From: Gnetum montanum
Taxonomy: Eukaryota > Streptophyta > Gnetopsida > Gnetales > Gnetaceae
Length of the DNA stretch: 56,652 bases
Reading direction: 5' to 3'
Assembly: GCA_015680685.1 (NCBI GenBank)
Contig: MNCI01034162.1
Span: forward strand, 1-56,652
Shown: positions 56,461 through 56,652 of the stretch, piece by piece
How the letters are laid out: each line of letters starts with the position of its first letter
Numbering within the stretch: the first letter of the stretch is position 1
Program-made: the position numbers and the translations under genes
The notes under the pieces: generated by a model
The model's database searches: none
Seen by the model: the letters and a program-made list of their open reading frames with translations, nothing else
What the model was told of the DNA's origin: nothing

Positions 56461-56652
56461 AAAAATTTATCACTGAAAGATTCACTGATTTTTGCACTAA
56501 AAAAGGCATATATCAATAAACCACTTTTGGATATAATCCACAATCAAATGGCATAAGTGAGAGGAAAAATAGTACACTACAAGACATGATGATATGTCTT
56601 CTCAAGCATACTAAACTCACAAATGGCTATTGGAGCATGGCATTAACTATGG
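56461..56652 (+). pseudogene. Ty1/copia integrase core, continued, running off the window
   Basis: The frame resumes with 'KFITERFTDFCTKKGIYQ', then 'TTFGYNPQSNGISERKNSTL' and 'QDMMICLLKHTKLTNGYWSMA', the block that holds the third catalytic residue (Glu of SERKN) in copia integrases. One TAA (Gln codon) interrupts. The RT and RNase H would be to the right. Confidence 0.86.

Overview
The window looks like nuclear DNA of a large-genome seed plant. It is AT-rich and made almost entirely of decayed retrotransposons stacked inside one another, with no recognisable host gene, tRNA, rRNA or CRISPR array. Two assembly blemishes are visible: a 927-base run of N at 41670-42596 and a single N at 12121 beside an exact duplication. 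The retrotransposon type (tRNA-Asp primer site, plant Tat/Athila-like RT and integrase motifs) supports a plant, but the species cannot be told from the sequence.

Most of the window is one Ty3/gypsy superfamily. Its LTRs are about 840-925 bp and share unusually long ends (TGATGAGT...ACTCATCA). The inferred order is LTR, tRNA-Asp primer site, gag with a Q/P-rich tail, protease, RT, RNase H, integrase, a ~2 kb spacer, then an extra ~940-codon reading frame (here 'aORF'), polypurine tract and LTR. The aORF occurs four times (1-2661 +, 13491-15765 +, 17327-20145 -, 29423-32201 -). In the three copies where the upstream spacer is visible, a module resembling the LTR U3 plus TATA box lies 450-470 bp before the aORF start. 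This suggests the aORF has its own internal promoter and is the most interesting signal in the window.

Layout. 1-3785: aORF and 3' LTR of element A (+). 3786-6912: a LINE (-) into which A appears to have inserted. 6914-16164 plus 27911-27928: element E1 (+), whose gag is broken by the LINE and whose last LTR is split by element C. 16165-27905: element C (-), complete with two LTRs and a perfect 5-bp duplication TAGGG, but lacking RT. 27929-28327: start of gag of an older element G (-). 28328-40707: element D (-), with the best preserved pol set, a solo LTR inside its gag (39568-40412, duplication ACATG), and a break where element F (+) begins at 40708. 41670-44117: gap, unidentified sequence and a gag fragment. 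44118-50852: element E (+), a gag-protease derivative that has lost RT, RNase H, integrase and aORF, and whose LTR carries a promoter-proximal array of GATATC palindromes. 50854-54166: LTR fragments, a second solo LTR (51792-52653) and a direct repeat of a possible copia-type LTR. 54234-56652: a Ty1/copia pol (+) split by a TGTT...AACA solo LTR (55295-56460) and running off the right edge.

No frame is intact. Breaks are mainly in-frame TAG, TGA and TAA where related copies have Gln, Trp or Arg, the pattern expected of long C-to-T decay of methylated repeats. The nesting gives a relative order: G is older than E1 and D; E1 is older than the LINE and C; the LINE is older than A; D is older than F and the ACATG solo LTR.
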